From NCBI RefSeq assembly GCF_900113485.1, contig NZ_FOPM01000006.1, positions 1-64,000 on the forward strand: a stretch of 64,000 bases of DNA, written 5' to 3'. Position 1 is the first letter of the stretch; each line of letters begins with the position of its first letter. The stretch comes from Methylobacterium gossipiicola (GTDB lineage: Bacteria; Pseudomonadota; Alphaproteobacteria; Rhizobiales; Beijerinckiaceae). A program made the position numbers and the translations under genes. The notes below the pieces were generated by a model. That model was not told where the DNA came from, did no database searches, and saw only the letters and a list, made by a program, of their open reading frames with translations. Positions 35,301-41,878 of the stretch are shown here, one piece after another.

Positions 35301-35493
35301 ACCGCCCGGACAGCCGGTCGAAGCCGTTGCGCACGAGGGCACTGAGGCCTTCCGTGAAATGATTGCGCCGGAAGAACGCATCCGCATCGATACCCCGATG
35401 GAGATCGTCCAGATTGGCGATCTGATCCACCAGGCCGTCGTCGTCGACGAGGTCCGAGATCCGGCAGAGCTGGCGTACGGTCTGAATTGCCAT
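32386..35493 (-). CDS. DUF499 ATPase of Hma-type system
   Basis: The protein is 1035 aa. The N-terminal third is a P-loop ATPase: Walker A SQSMGGGKTHSLIAF (about residue 73) and Walker B PVLILLDELPSYL (about 165), with a sensor-like CVVVTNLMDD segment. The rest is the long helical DUF499 region plus a C-terminal part with beta-rich segments. Such ATPases are the large motor or sensor of DUF1156/DUF3780 defence systems. It begins 3 bp after the ribbon-helix-helix gene stop. Confidence 0.85.
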   Translation of the reverse strand: MAIQTVRQLCRISDLVDDDGLVDQIANLDDLHRGIDADAFFRRNHFTEGLSALVRNGFDRLSGRSSGGAFYLSQSMGGGKTHSLIAFALLAQDDGLRHRIIPNIAPTATFGAAKVVVFNGHQNPENFLWGLVAERLGRPETMSRFWKDGAKVPGVDAWEAALGTEPVLILLDELPSYLQMAEGQSVGNSTLADITIGALERLFNALTRLPRACVVVTNLMDDVFAEGSGRLKTLINNLNKQYGKYAHAITPVQQNSGEVFQIIRRKLFDDLPPDDVIDEVAQAYVDELNKAKKIDDIASVPESFIQRIRETYPFHPSIRDIVARFKENPGYQQTRALIRILRLAVRNAWKSDEQIFLIGLQHLDLNHGGTVEEIRKINNHFTNAISKDVADRGNALAELIDDAAGSTTATSVSKLVLMASLSTAEQPILGLRRSDIVECLVDPLTRTSAISTALDKLSGTAEYLFKGPDERVYFGQTANVISEINNTATSLTEEVVDNELRKKLAEIFEPRSKALYRTLAILPSLDEIKVLEDDVTLIVLERSAKDLPKALTDWWAKLDRQNRVLVLTADLTSLGTLRNVARQIRAITIVEKATLARHGKDSTQSKEVETIRVRAANSFTSSARETFTTLVFPAERGLRDFGQFQMVFDNNDYRGEEQILATLEQRGKFYPSAKVEKEIKALREEAETALFDANMVQRSELRRKAAAKPGWYWLASGGLDYLIEESVRTKHWRLRNDLVEKDYQRETSVSVRLDGPLDAMLDKGIYKLVILPEEADIVYASESGPPDPSVSGRVTGRSYETSASRVWFLGVNSKGEAITGPVHEWLAPVLMAAHATSTSGGLQVEWTVIPRAAEIRATFDGTDPSRGTVVTQPLSVPHDAFEVRLLPVVDGRTGDVSVIRRAGSSRLPSEPRVIRDDWPLTLLERQKFDSITRLTDALSALKSAHGSAVHGGQVDVGTEEPETFADTTFGDDVALRPEAIETIMATLAAAGGFTATRANGSFNSISFASGKDYKVFADALGLDFERMAWSQDEGR

Positions 35494-35496
35494 CGG

Positions 35497-35700
35497 TCAG
35501 GCGACCCCGTCCGTAGCCGGGCGGGCGATCCGCCTGCTCTTCAACAATGCTTCCACGGCTTCCTCCACGAGTTCGTAGGCCGGGCGCTCCTCATCGAGGG
35601 CAGCCTTCTTAAGTTCGCGTATGAGTGGCGGCGAGAGGTAAACATAGAATGCCCTCCGCCCATCCTTCCGTATCGTCCCCGGAAGTGGATTGCGAGCCAT
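35497..35700 (-). CDS. Ribbon-helix-helix regulator of the Hma-type operon
   Basis: The protein is 67 aa from MARNPLPGTIRKDGRRAF. A basic N-terminal strand (RRAFYVYLSP) is followed by two helices (LIRELKKAALDEERPAYELV, then EAVEALLKS), the CopG/Arc-type fold. It is the first gene of the operon, 3 bp before the DUF499 gene, and short direct repeats lie at its start, so it is probably an autorepressor of the defence operon. An ATG three codons upstream (35709) is possible; the longer frame to 35862 is not supported. Confidence 0.65.
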   Translation of the reverse strand: MARNPLPGTIRKDGRRAFYVYLSPPLIRELKKAALDEERPAYELVEEAVEALLKSRRIARPATDGVA

Positions 35701-35707
35701 CGAAGCC

Positions 35708-35730
35708 ATCCAGATATCCAGATATCCAGC
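35708..35730. promoter_or_regulatory. Tandem ATCCAGAT repeats at the operon start
   Basis: The 8-bp unit ATCCAGAT occurs at 35708-35715 and 35716-35723, with a partial third copy (ATCCAGC) at 35724-35730; overlapping GATATC palindromes are embedded. It lies just upstream of the ribbon-helix-helix start codon. Tandem half-sites spaced 8 bp apart suit cooperative binding of dimeric ribbon-helix-helix proteins, so this is a candidate autoregulatory operator. Confidence 0.5.
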
Positions 35731-35930
35731 GTGGCCATTCTCAACGCCCCGGTCGATTCGGCAATCAGAATTGCTGCGGGGCATCCGTAAAGCATCACGC
35801 TTTCCGATCAGCGTGACCGAATCCTTCGGCTTGATGGTGCTGGGCATTCTGGAAAGGCACACGCGGGCAAACCGCGGGAACCCTGCACGAAACGATGGTC
35901 AGCCTTTAGTCCGCGGAAGGCTGATCTGGC

Positions 35931-37817
35931 CTACCAAGTCCGTTGCCGCGCAGTTCGGGTCCCCGGGGCGGGGATCTTGGATGCCATCCGCAGATACGGC
36001 TCCAGATCGAGCCCCTCGTACGCGACCTTCTCGATCCAGGCGCTCTCCCACGGCTCAGGCAGGGGATTTCCGTAGACCCCTCCCATGCCGTTCATCTGGT
36101 GGCCGACCATCTTCATGCGGGCGACGTCCGGCATCCCGGCGGCATGACAGGCGTCGATGAAGTTGTGGCGGAGGCTGTAGAGCACGAACCGCTTGTTCTC
36201 CACGCCCAGTGAGCGGAGGCGCCGGTTGATGCGTCGCGTCACGGCCGCGCTGTAATGCCCGTGGGCGTTCGGGGCCACGTCCCCGAAGAGCTGTCCCCTG
36301 ACGTCCGACACCCGGCGTCGGCGTTCGAACAGGTCCAGGATCCCCATCCGTACGAGCATGGGGTGCACCGGCACCAACCGGTGACCGGCATGGGTCTTCA
36401 CGGTCCTGGTTTCCTTCGGCCCCTTGCGGAGCGGGACGACATCCGGCTCCTCGTTCTCGGTATCATCGAGGCAGAGCACGTTCAGGTGGGGCCGACCGTT
36501 GTAGTCCTCCCTAAGGTCGCCGACCTTCAACTGCGCCAGCTCGCCCGGCCTGGCGCCGCTGAAGAGCATGATGATGGGCAGCCAGTAGGTGGCGGACAGC
36601 ACCGGTTCCTTCGAGGTCAGGGCGAGGAGCCCGTTGATGTGGGCGGTCTTCAGCGGGAGGCGCTTCGACTTGGCGCCGGACTGCTCCTGTTGCCGCGACC
36701 GGATGTCGGTGAACGGGTTCGAGGCGATCAGTCCTTCCCGAACGAGGTACTCGAACATCCGCCGAACGGGGCCGAGGTACTTGAGATCGACGGTGACGCT
36801 GCCGATGGCCGGGTTGGGCACCCGGCATTTGTCGTTCGCGGCGATGGCCTCACGCAGGTCGTAGGTCTTGAACCGCTGCACGAATCGGTCGGGGACCCGG
36901 TCTAGCAGGTCCCTGTAGGCCTTCGCGTCGTCCCGTGAAACGTCGCGGATCGGCTTGTTGCCGACGCAGGTGAGGAACGACGCCAGGCGCCGGGGGACAT
37001 CCTGCTGATGCTTGGCCCCGCCGCGCTTGCTGCTTTCCTCCGCGACGAACTGCGCGATGGCGTCTGCGACGGGCATGGCGGACCAGCGTTCCGCCTCGCT
37101 GCGCGCGAGTTCGTCCCGAAGCGTCGATGCGACGATTTCCTTCACGGACGGGTCGTCGCGGGCCGGTGCGGGAGGCGGCATCAAGCCTGCGAAAAGCGCC
37201 CGAAACGCCTCGAACGTCGCCGGGTTCCCGAGCGCGGACTCGGCGCTCCGCAGAGTCGCCAGCGTTTCGAGGGCTCCGTCGAGGTCCTCCAGGCCCTGCA
37301 CGGTATCGGGAAGGCCCCCCTGGGTCATCCTCGCAACCGCTTCGAGGATCGAAACCGCAATCCTGTTTTCTTCTCCCCTGGGTCCTTCGCGCCGGAGGAG
37401 GTGGAGAGCCTCGACCGCGGTCACGACGTCGTCGGTACGGATCTCGCCGAGGCCGGCGGCATCCGCGGGTCGACCGACCGAGACGTCGCGGTCCCCGGTC
37501 CGTCGCATGGCCCCCCGCGCATCCCGAAGCGTCCGGTCCCTGACCTCGAAGGAACCCGGTGTGCCCTCGTTCGTGGAAAGCGCCTGTTCGAGAAGCGCCA
37601 TTGCCACGTCCCTGGCGGGGCGCAGGGGCCGTTCGGACCTGAGAACCTCGTAGACGTCCTCGACCCTGACCAGCACGTCCAGCGCCCTCCGTCGTGCCTC
37701 GCGGGCACTGGCGGTACGCAGCGACCGGCGGATCTCGGCGATGCCGAGCACGTCGACGAGGTCTACCGGGACGATCTTACGAAACCAGAAACGGTCACCG
37801 CGCTTGACGACGTACAC
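35931..37817 (-). CDS. Tyrosine integrase of the inner tRNA-Ser island
   Basis: The protein is 628 aa, starting MYVVKRGDRFWFRKIVPVDL (DUF6538-like N-terminus). After a long variable middle region comes the catalytic domain: first Arg in FSGARPGELAQLKV (about 415), YSLRHNFIDACHAAG with the second Arg (about 550), GHQMNG and the Tyr in GVYGNPLPEPW (about 585). All catalytic elements missing from the truncated paralogue at 618-2276 are present, so it should be active. It catalyses recombination between the tRNA-Ser 3' end and the element's att site. Its start lies 109 bp from the att core within the tRNA. Confidence 0.9.
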   Translation of the reverse strand: MYVVKRGDRFWFRKIVPVDLVDVLGIAEIRRSLRTASAREARRRALDVLVRVEDVYEVLRSERPLRPARDVAMALLEQALSTNEGTPGSFEVRDRTLRDARGAMRRTGDRDVSVGRPADAAGLGEIRTDDVVTAVEALHLLRREGPRGEENRIAVSILEAVARMTQGGLPDTVQGLEDLDGALETLATLRSAESALGNPATFEAFRALFAGLMPPPAPARDDPSVKEIVASTLRDELARSEAERWSAMPVADAIAQFVAEESSKRGGAKHQQDVPRRLASFLTCVGNKPIRDVSRDDAKAYRDLLDRVPDRFVQRFKTYDLREAIAANDKCRVPNPAIGSVTVDLKYLGPVRRMFEYLVREGLIASNPFTDIRSRQQEQSGAKSKRLPLKTAHINGLLALTSKEPVLSATYWLPIIMLFSGARPGELAQLKVGDLREDYNGRPHLNVLCLDDTENEEPDVVPLRKGPKETRTVKTHAGHRLVPVHPMLVRMGILDLFERRRRVSDVRGQLFGDVAPNAHGHYSAAVTRRINRRLRSLGVENKRFVLYSLRHNFIDACHAAGMPDVARMKMVGHQMNGMGGVYGNPLPEPWESAWIEKVAYEGLDLEPYLRMASKIPAPGTRTARQRTW

Positions 37818-37925
37818 AGGCGCCCAGGGTCTGCGCTTGGACCGGGGTCCAGGCTGTGACAGGGCCCTGTGCCATGATGCTCCCGCACCACGACATAAAA
37901 CATCAATAAATTCAACGACTTAGAG

Positions 37926-37942
37926 TGGCGGAGACGGAGGGA
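37926..37942 (-). repeat. tRNA-proximal attachment-site core
   Basis: TGGCGGAGACGGAGGGA is the 3' end of tRNA-Ser(GCT) with CCA, identical to 2371-2387. Integration here preserves the complete tRNA, as the island lies on its 3' side. Flanking GACTTAG (37917-37923) also matches the distal copy. Confidence 0.85.
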
Positions 37943-38017
37943 TTCGAACCCTCGGTACCCCTTTCGGGGTACGCTCATTTAGCAAACGAGTGCCTTCAGC
38001 CGCTCGGCCACGTCTCC
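37926..38017 (-). tRNA. tRNA-Ser(GCT)
   Basis: The gene is 92 nt. Acceptor stem GGAGACG pairs with CGTCTCC, followed by discriminator G and an encoded CCA. The D-arm is GGCCGAGCGGCTGAAGGC-like, the anticodon stem-loop CTCGT-TTGCTAA-ATGAG carries anticodon GCT, the long class II variable arm is GTACCCCGAAAGGGGTAC, and the T-loop is GGTTCGAATCC. It reads AGC/AGU serine codons and is the integration target of the islands to its left. Confidence 0.97.
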
Positions 38018-38030
38018 GCAGGCCGTCGAT

Positions 38031-38846
38031 CTAGAATTTCGCGTCGGAATGGTCAAGCCGGGATTTGGGGTTTGCGTGAGAATCTGCGCGGCGGCGCTCG
38101 TAGTGCTTGGCGACGCGCAGGTGGCGCGAGATGGCGTAGTTCATGGCCGTGAGGAAACCGTAGGTGCCGCGCACGAAGTGGCGGCGGCCCACATAGGCCT
38201 TGAGAAAATTGCCCGGCAGTTCGACGAACAGGCGCCAGGTCGGGATCGTGACGCCGCGGGCGGCGAGATCGTCGGCCTGCTGATCGGAATAGCGGTTGAG
38301 CTTGTCGAGCTGGTCGCCGAGGGACCGGACCGAGAAATGGTGGATCACGCCGCGCAGGCGGCCCACGGAGGCGTCGGGCGCGAGGTCGACCCGGTCGTGG
38401 ACGGGGGACGGCGCGTAGCGGCCCTGGTCCTTGCGGTAGAGCCGCACGGGCGTGAGGCGGTAGGCCCACGGATGCGGGCGACCCTCGCCGGGGAAGATTT
38501 CCGCGATGGCGATGCGGTAGGCCGGGTGCGCCGGCTCGCCCTTGGCGAAGGTGGCCCGGATGGCGGCGGCGAGATCGGCCGGCACCACCTCGTCGGCGTC
38601 GACGTTGAGGAGCCAGACGTGGCGACACTGGTCTTCCGCGAAGCGCTTCTGCGGGCCGTAGCCCGGCCAGTCGTTGTGGATCACTCGGGCGCCGAGGGCG
38701 GTCGCAACGGCTTGCGTGCCGTCGGTGGAGCCGGAATCCACCACCACGAGGTCGTCGGTCAGGTCCCGCACCGCCCGAATGGTCGCACCAATGCGGTCGG
38801 CCTCGTTCTTCGCGATGATGAAGACGGATAGGGGAAGCGCGGTCAT
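38031..38846 (-). CDS. Family 2 glycosyltransferase
   Basis: The protein is 271 aa from MTALPLSVFIIAKNEADRIG. GT-A fold motifs are visible: DDLVVVDSGSTDGTQAVATA and the metal-binding WLLNVDADEVVPADL. The C-terminal half (LPGNFLKAYVGRRHFVRGTY) resembles WaaE/KdtX-type lipopolysaccharide glycosyltransferases. The acceptor sugar cannot be read from the sequence. The start at 38846 fits the family N-terminus; the open frame upstream to 39071 overlaps the acyl-CoA synthetase and is not used. It is the first core gene beyond the tRNA. Confidence 0.85.
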   Translation of the reverse strand: MTALPLSVFIIAKNEADRIGATIRAVRDLTDDLVVVDSGSTDGTQAVATALGARVIHNDWPGYGPQKRFAEDQCRHVWLLNVDADEVVPADLAAAIRATFAKGEPAHPAYRIAIAEIFPGEGRPHPWAYRLTPVRLYRKDQGRYAPSPVHDRVDLAPDASVGRLRGVIHHFSVRSLGDQLDKLNRYSDQQADDLAARGVTIPTWRLFVELPGNFLKAYVGRRHFVRGTYGFLTAMNYAISRHLRVAKHYERRRADSHANPKSRLDHSDAKF

Positions 38847-38986
38847 CGCGGAGCCGACATCGGGTCTGTGATCCTTGCGGGGGAGGCGCCCCGCTCTAGC
38901 GAGCCCCCTCCCCGGCCACAACCTCGTGCGAATTCCGGTCGAGTCGCCAGGCGCCGCGCGAGGTTGCCGATTTAGCCCCCGCCGGA

Positions 38987-40492
38987 TCAGGTCTGCCCCA
39001 GGCGTCGGCGCTGGACCTTGCCGTTGGGCGTGCGCGGCAGGGCGTCGAGGAAGCGGACCTCGCGCGGGCATTTGTAGGCGGCGAGGTGCTGGCCGCAGAA
39101 GGCCAGGAGGTCGGCGGCCTCGGACGTAGCGCCGGGTTTCGGAACCACGAAGGCCGCGATCACCCTAAGGTCGGCGCGCACGGCGAGTTCGGCCACCCCG
39201 ACCTCGGCGACATCGGGATGACGCGCCAGCACCGCCTCGACCTCGCTCGGCGACACCCGGTAGCCGAGCGCGTTCATGAGGTCGTCGTTGCGGCCGTGGA
39301 ACCAGAGGTAGCCGTCCGCGTCGAGGCGGGCGAGGTCGCCGCCCGTGAACCACTCGCCCCGCGTCACCGCCGCGTCCTCGTCCGGCCGGTTCCAGTAGCC
39401 GAGGGTGAGGCCCGGCTCCGAGCGATGGACGGCGAGGAGGCCGATTTCTCCCGGCGGCAACGGCTCGGGCGGTCCATCCGTGGGCAGGATGGCGACGCGG
39501 CGCCCGGGCTGGGGCCGACCGGGCGAGCCCGGCCGCACGGGAATGGTCGGGCCGCTGGAGACGTAGGTGGAGATCTCGCTCATACCGAGGGCCTCGTAGA
39601 GGGGCTTGCCCGTGGCGGCCTCCCAGGCGGCGAGGAGCTCCGGCGACAGGGCCTCGCCGGCCGTGACGCCGTGGCGCAGGCCCGAGAGATCGTGGGCGGC
39701 GAGGTCCGCGTATTTGAGGATCTGGCGGTAGAGACTCGGCACGGCGGCGAAGATCGTGGCGCCGTGGCGGGCGATGAGGGCCGGCCACAAGGCGGGATCG
39801 CGCGGGCCGTCGTAGAGCACGGCGGTGGCGCCGCAGGCCCACGGATCGGTGACGCCGACGCCGAGGGTGTAGGTCCAATTCAGGGTGCCGGCATGCAGCA
39901 TCACGTCGGTGTCGGTGAGGCCGAGCCAGTGGGCGTGCATCGGCGCCCGGCCGCGCACGGAGCGATGGGCGTGGCGCACGCCCTTCGGCCGGCTGGTGGT
40001 GCCGGAGGTGTAGACCAGGATGGCTTGGTCTTCGGCCGCCGTGTCGGCATAGGCCGGCAGGGGCGGCCCCGCCTTGAAGGCGGCGATATCGGCGGGGCGC
40101 AGGACGATGCGGCCGACGACATCGTCCGGATCGAGGGTAACGTCGGCGCCGGCCACGATCACGGCGGCCCCGGAATCCTCCGCCAGGAACGCCGCCTCGG
40201 CCGGCGTCAGCTGCGGCGAGGCCGGCAGGGCGACGAGGCCGGCGGCGAGGGCCGCGAAATACGTGAGGACGTAGTCGGCCTCGTGGCCGAGGCGCACCAT
40301 CACCCGCGCGCCGGGCTCGAGGCCGAGGCCGAGGAGCCCGGCCGCGATGGAGCGCACGGCCCGGTCCGCCTCCGCGAAGGTGAGGATCGCGCTCGCTCCG
40401 TCGGCGCCCGCCATGACGAGGGCGGCCTTGTCCGGACGCAGGCGGGCGTTCTCGGACAGGCAATGGGCGGCGGCGTTGAAGCGGTCGGACAC
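38987..40492 (-). CDS. Acyl-CoA synthetase (AMP-forming)
   Basis: The protein is about 501 aa from GTG 40492 (an in-frame GTG at 40534 adds 14 residues; AGGGAGA upstream of 40492 favours the shorter form). ANL-superfamily motifs are AILVYTSGTTSRPKGVRHAH (P-loop), YEALGMSEISTY, WFTGGDLARLDADGYLWFHG and the catalytic-Lys region PRTPNGKVQRR. It activates a carboxylic acid to its CoA ester through an acyl-adenylate. The overall pattern is close to benzoate/medium-chain acyl-CoA ligases, but the substrate is not determinable here. Confidence 0.85.
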   Translation of the reverse strand: MSDRFNAAAHCLSENARLRPDKAALVMAGADGASAILTFAEADRAVRSIAAGLLGLGLEPGARVMVRLGHEADYVLTYFAALAAGLVALPASPQLTPAEAAFLAEDSGAAVIVAGADVTLDPDDVVGRIVLRPADIAAFKAGPPLPAYADTAAEDQAILVYTSGTTSRPKGVRHAHRSVRGRAPMHAHWLGLTDTDVMLHAGTLNWTYTLGVGVTDPWACGATAVLYDGPRDPALWPALIARHGATIFAAVPSLYRQILKYADLAAHDLSGLRHGVTAGEALSPELLAAWEAATGKPLYEALGMSEISTYVSSGPTIPVRPGSPGRPQPGRRVAILPTDGPPEPLPPGEIGLLAVHRSEPGLTLGYWNRPDEDAAVTRGEWFTGGDLARLDADGYLWFHGRNDDLMNALGYRVSPSEVEAVLARHPDVAEVGVAELAVRADLRVIAAFVVPKPGATSEAADLLAFCGQHLAAYKCPREVRFLDALPRTPNGKVQRRRLGQT

Positions 40493-40580
40493 GGGCTTGG
40501 GTCTCTCCCTCGTGATTTTTCCGATGTGATACACCGCCTCGTCACGGAAATTCGAGCCGCATGGGAGGCTCGGAGAAAAG

Positions 40581-40597
40581 GTCGGGCTCTGCCCGAC
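40581..40597 (-). terminator. Short hairpin after gluQRS
   Basis: GTCGGGC-TCT-GCCCGAC is a perfect 7-bp stem with a 3-nt loop, lying between the gluQRS stop and the acyl-CoA synthetase start. No U-tract follows, so it is only a possible terminator or an mRNA stability element. Confidence 0.35.
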
Positions 40598-40662
40598 ACC
40601 CGCCGAGGGGATGATCCCTTCGGGAACCCCGGATGGGATCGGGGGCCTTCAGGAGGGGGCCT

Positions 40663-41544
40663 TCAGGAAAAGCCGAGGCTCGCGCGCAGGGCCTGCGGCT
40701 CGGTCCCCTGCGCCCGCAGGTCCGCGAGGCTCTGGGACCCACGGGATTTCGCGAGCTTGGCCCCCGTGGCGTCCAGCAAGAGGGAATGGTGGTGGTAGCG
40801 GGGGGAAGCGAGCCCGAGGAGGGCTTGCAGAAGGACATGCAGGTCGGTGGCGGCGAGGAGATCGGCGCCGCGCACCACGTGACTGACATCCTGCGTGGCG
40901 TCGTCGGTCACCACGGCGAGGTGATAACTTGTCGGCACGTCGCGCCGGGCGATGACGGTGTCGCCCCAGCGGGCGGGGTCGGCGGGGGCGAGGTGCTCCG
41001 GCCCTTGCGTATCGAAGGCGGTGAAGCGGTGGGGCCCCGGAGCCGTCGCCAGGGCCCGGTCCATGGCGAGACGCCAGGTATGGGGTTCGCCCCGCGCGAG
41101 GCGGCCGGCGACGGCCCCCTCCGTGAGATGGCGGCAGGTGCCGGGATAGAGCGGTGCGCCATCGGGATCGCGCCGGATCGCCTCCGCACGGTTGGCCGCC
41201 GCCGCCACTTCCGAGCGCGAGCAGAAGCACGGATAAGCGAGGCCCCGGGCCGCGAGGCTTTCAAGATTCGCCCGGTAGGCGTCCATCTGCTCCGATTGTC
41301 GGCGGACCGGCCCGTCGAAACGAAGCCCGAGCCAGGCGAGGTCGTCGATGACGGCCGCGATCAGGTCCGGGCGTGAGCGGCCAGGATCGATATCCTCGAT
41401 TCGCAGGAGGAGACGGCCGCCGAAACGCGCGGCCAAGCGGGCGTTGAGCAGGGCCGAGAAGGCATGGCCGAGGTGGAGCCGACCGTTGGGGCTCGGAGCG
41501 AACCGAAACGTCGGCACGGATACCGGACCGGCCGGATCAGTCAC
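40663..41544 (-). CDS. gluQRS: Glutamyl-Q tRNA(Asp) synthetase
   Basis: The protein is 293 aa. It is a short class I glutamyl-tRNA synthetase paralogue lacking the anticodon-binding domain: FRFAPSPNGRLHLGHAFSAL holds the HIGH motif, LLLRIEDIDPGRSRPD follows, zinc-type cysteines are in AYPCFCSRSE and YPGTCRH, and the KMSKS equivalent is GAKLAKSRGSQSL. It attaches glutamate to queuosine in tRNA(Asp). The length matches the family (about 290-300 aa). The start overlaps the end of the upstream small membrane protein gene by 8 bp. Confidence 0.93.
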   Translation of the reverse strand: MTDPAGPVSVPTFRFAPSPNGRLHLGHAFSALLNARLAARFGGRLLLRIEDIDPGRSRPDLIAAVIDDLAWLGLRFDGPVRRQSEQMDAYRANLESLAARGLAYPCFCSRSEVAAAANRAEAIRRDPDGAPLYPGTCRHLTEGAVAGRLARGEPHTWRLAMDRALATAPGPHRFTAFDTQGPEHLAPADPARWGDTVIARRDVPTSYHLAVVTDDATQDVSHVVRGADLLAATDLHVLLQALLGLASPRYHHHSLLLDATGAKLAKSRGSQSLADLRAQGTEPQALRASLGFS

Positions 41545-41830
41545 CGGTGCGGCGCAGGCACCGCATCTCGCCCGCCACGCAGGCGATGCCCGGCAGGGAG
41601 CAGGCGGGGCCGTCCGCCTGACGCTGACACACCCGGCAGCCGTCGCCCCACTCGGCGCAGGTGAGGTCGGCGCTCGGCGCCACGGCGACGGGCCGGTGCG
41701 GCGCGGGGACTAGGGTACCGATCAGCACCGCGGCGAGAACGATCGCGGCGATGCCGCCCAACACGGTTCGGTCGGTGCGGGCGGAGGCGGGGTCCGGCGT
41801 CGAAGCCGCGAAGGGGGAAGGAGCGACCAT
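41537..41830 (-). CDS. Small membrane protein with Cys-rich tail
   Basis: The protein is 97 aa from MVAPSPFAASTPDP. One transmembrane segment (VLGGIAAIVLAAVLIGTLVP) is followed by a periplasmic tail with six cysteines (CAEWGDGCRVCQRQ, CSLPGIACVAGEMRC), probably disulfide-paired. No family is recognised. The gene overlaps gluQRS by 8 bp and is probably co-transcribed with it. Confidence 0.6.
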   Translation of the reverse strand: MVAPSPFAASTPDPASARTDRTVLGGIAAIVLAAVLIGTLVPAPHRPVAVAPSADLTCAEWGDGCRVCQRQADGPACSLPGIACVAGEMRCLRRTGD

Positions 41831-41878
41831 GGTATCCGTGTGCGCGTGGCGGCGGGCCCGTGTCAACGCGCCGATCCG

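Larger units (their letters stand above)
2371..37942. mobile_element. Inner tRNA-Ser genomic island, about 35.5 kb
   Basis: The island is bounded by the 17-bp direct repeat (2371-2387 and 37926-37942). It has an intact tyrosine integrase beside the tRNA, a mobilization module (KfrA-like protein, relaxase, MobC-like protein) and a high density of defence-type genes. No conjugative type IV secretion genes are present, so it looks mobilizable rather than self-transmissible. The cargo is described gene by gene. Boundaries are inferred from the repeat and the integrase position; the empty site has not been compared. Confidence 0.8.

Noticed and set aside
37069..37859. Plus-strand open frames over the inner integrase
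   Set aside because: They are shadows of the integrase, whose catalytic motifs are all present on the minus strand.
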